NCBI GenBank assembly: GCA_018263405.1 | Contig: JAANXG010000149.1 | Coordinates: 1-23,461 of the forward strand | Direction: 5' to 3' | Source: Gammaproteobacteria bacterium | GTDB taxonomy: Bacteria; Pseudomonadota; Gammaproteobacteria; Arenicellales; JAANXG01 | Length of the DNA: 23,461 nucleotides | In this document: positions 23,282 through 23,461 of the stretch, in pieces | How positions within the stretch are numbered: the stretch's first letter is position 1 | Layout of the letters: each line of letters starts with the position of its first letter | Notes under the pieces: model-generated | The model's input: the letters and a program-made list of their open reading frames with translations, nothing else | The model's database searches: none | What the model was told of the DNA's origin: nothing | Made by a program: the position numbers and the translations under genes

Positions 23282-23461
23282 TGTAACGACCCCGCTTTGG
23301 TTGAATGCATGAGTATTTTTATTAGGGCACCTCTATTCTAGGAGCCTGTCGGACTTAGGGGATCGTAGCGAGGTAGGTGGGAAATCGAGACCAATTTTTC
23401 GATTTATTGAGGCGAATAGCCAGCTATTTAACGAAATAAATCGGGAAAGTGGGCCGATCTC
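23282..23461. mobile_element. Right-edge non-coding segment, possible insertion-sequence end
   Basis: No coding frame. The sequence from about 23341 (GAGCCTGTCGGACTTAGGGG) reminds me of IS terminal regions of the IS1182/IS5 kind, but this is memory only and the element, if real, continues past the window. A nested hairpin is present: CGATTTATT (23400-23408) with AATAAATCG (23435-23443), inside which AATAG pairs with CTATT. The outer stem can be lengthened by G-U and A-T pairs. Confidence 0.3.

Overview
The window looks like a stretch of gammaproteobacterial core chromosome. GC looks high (about 60 %, judged by eye, not computed). Support for this class comes from three arrangements familiar there: a divergent ybbA-ybbP / tesA group, an sfsA gene, and priA followed by argS and an FtsN-like SPOR gene. 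The genus cannot be named from the sequence. I see no CRISPR array, tRNA, rRNA or prophage. A possible insertion-sequence edge lies at the extreme right.

Layout. 162-1133 is a membrane-anchored DUF3179 protein. 1236-4411 (minus) is an ABC exporter of the LolD/FtsX superfamily, YbbA ATPase plus YbbP permease, with tesA (periplasmic thioesterase/lysophospholipase) starting divergently only 15 bp away. tesA is followed by a small dual-specificity phosphatase whose active-site region resembles plant glucan phosphatases. 5611-7633 holds sfsA and a PuuB-like FAD oxidoreductase. 7746-12080 is a translationally coupled operon of a second LolD-like ATPase, a second 10-TM FtsX-type permease and an AttH/CrtC-type lipocalin-like probable lipoprotein; it is the best candidate here for a poorly described system, an envelope lipid or hydrophobic-ligand exporter. 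12178-13785 (minus) is ATP-dependent PEP carboxykinase with a strong hairpin in its leader, and upstream of it on the same strand is a class I methyltransferase. 14865-16647 holds a zinc-ribbon Nudix hydrolase, a DUF4404 protein and a fructosamine-kinase-family protein (minus).

16648-17137 is the only long gene-free stretch (490 bp). It holds two perfect and one near DnaA box, a strongly AT-rich segment, two mutually exclusive hairpins ending in a short T-run, and two copies of a repeat motif. A third copy of that motif lies 1.3 kb away between two convergent genes. This could be a replication-linked control site or an origin-like element.

17138-22785 carries priA, then argS, an FtsN-like SPOR protein and a FabD-like malonyl-transferase in a tight row, linking replication restart, translation, division and fatty-acid supply. 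22877-23281 (minus) is a methylmalonyl-CoA epimerase. The last 180 bp are non-coding and contain a large nested hairpin.

Two themes connect the genes: envelope lipid handling (YbbAP/TesA, the second ABC/FtsX/lipocalin operon, FabD-like) and carbon storage or gluconeogenesis (PckA, the glucan-phosphatase-like protein, the fructosamine-kinase-family protein, methylmalonyl-CoA epimerase).
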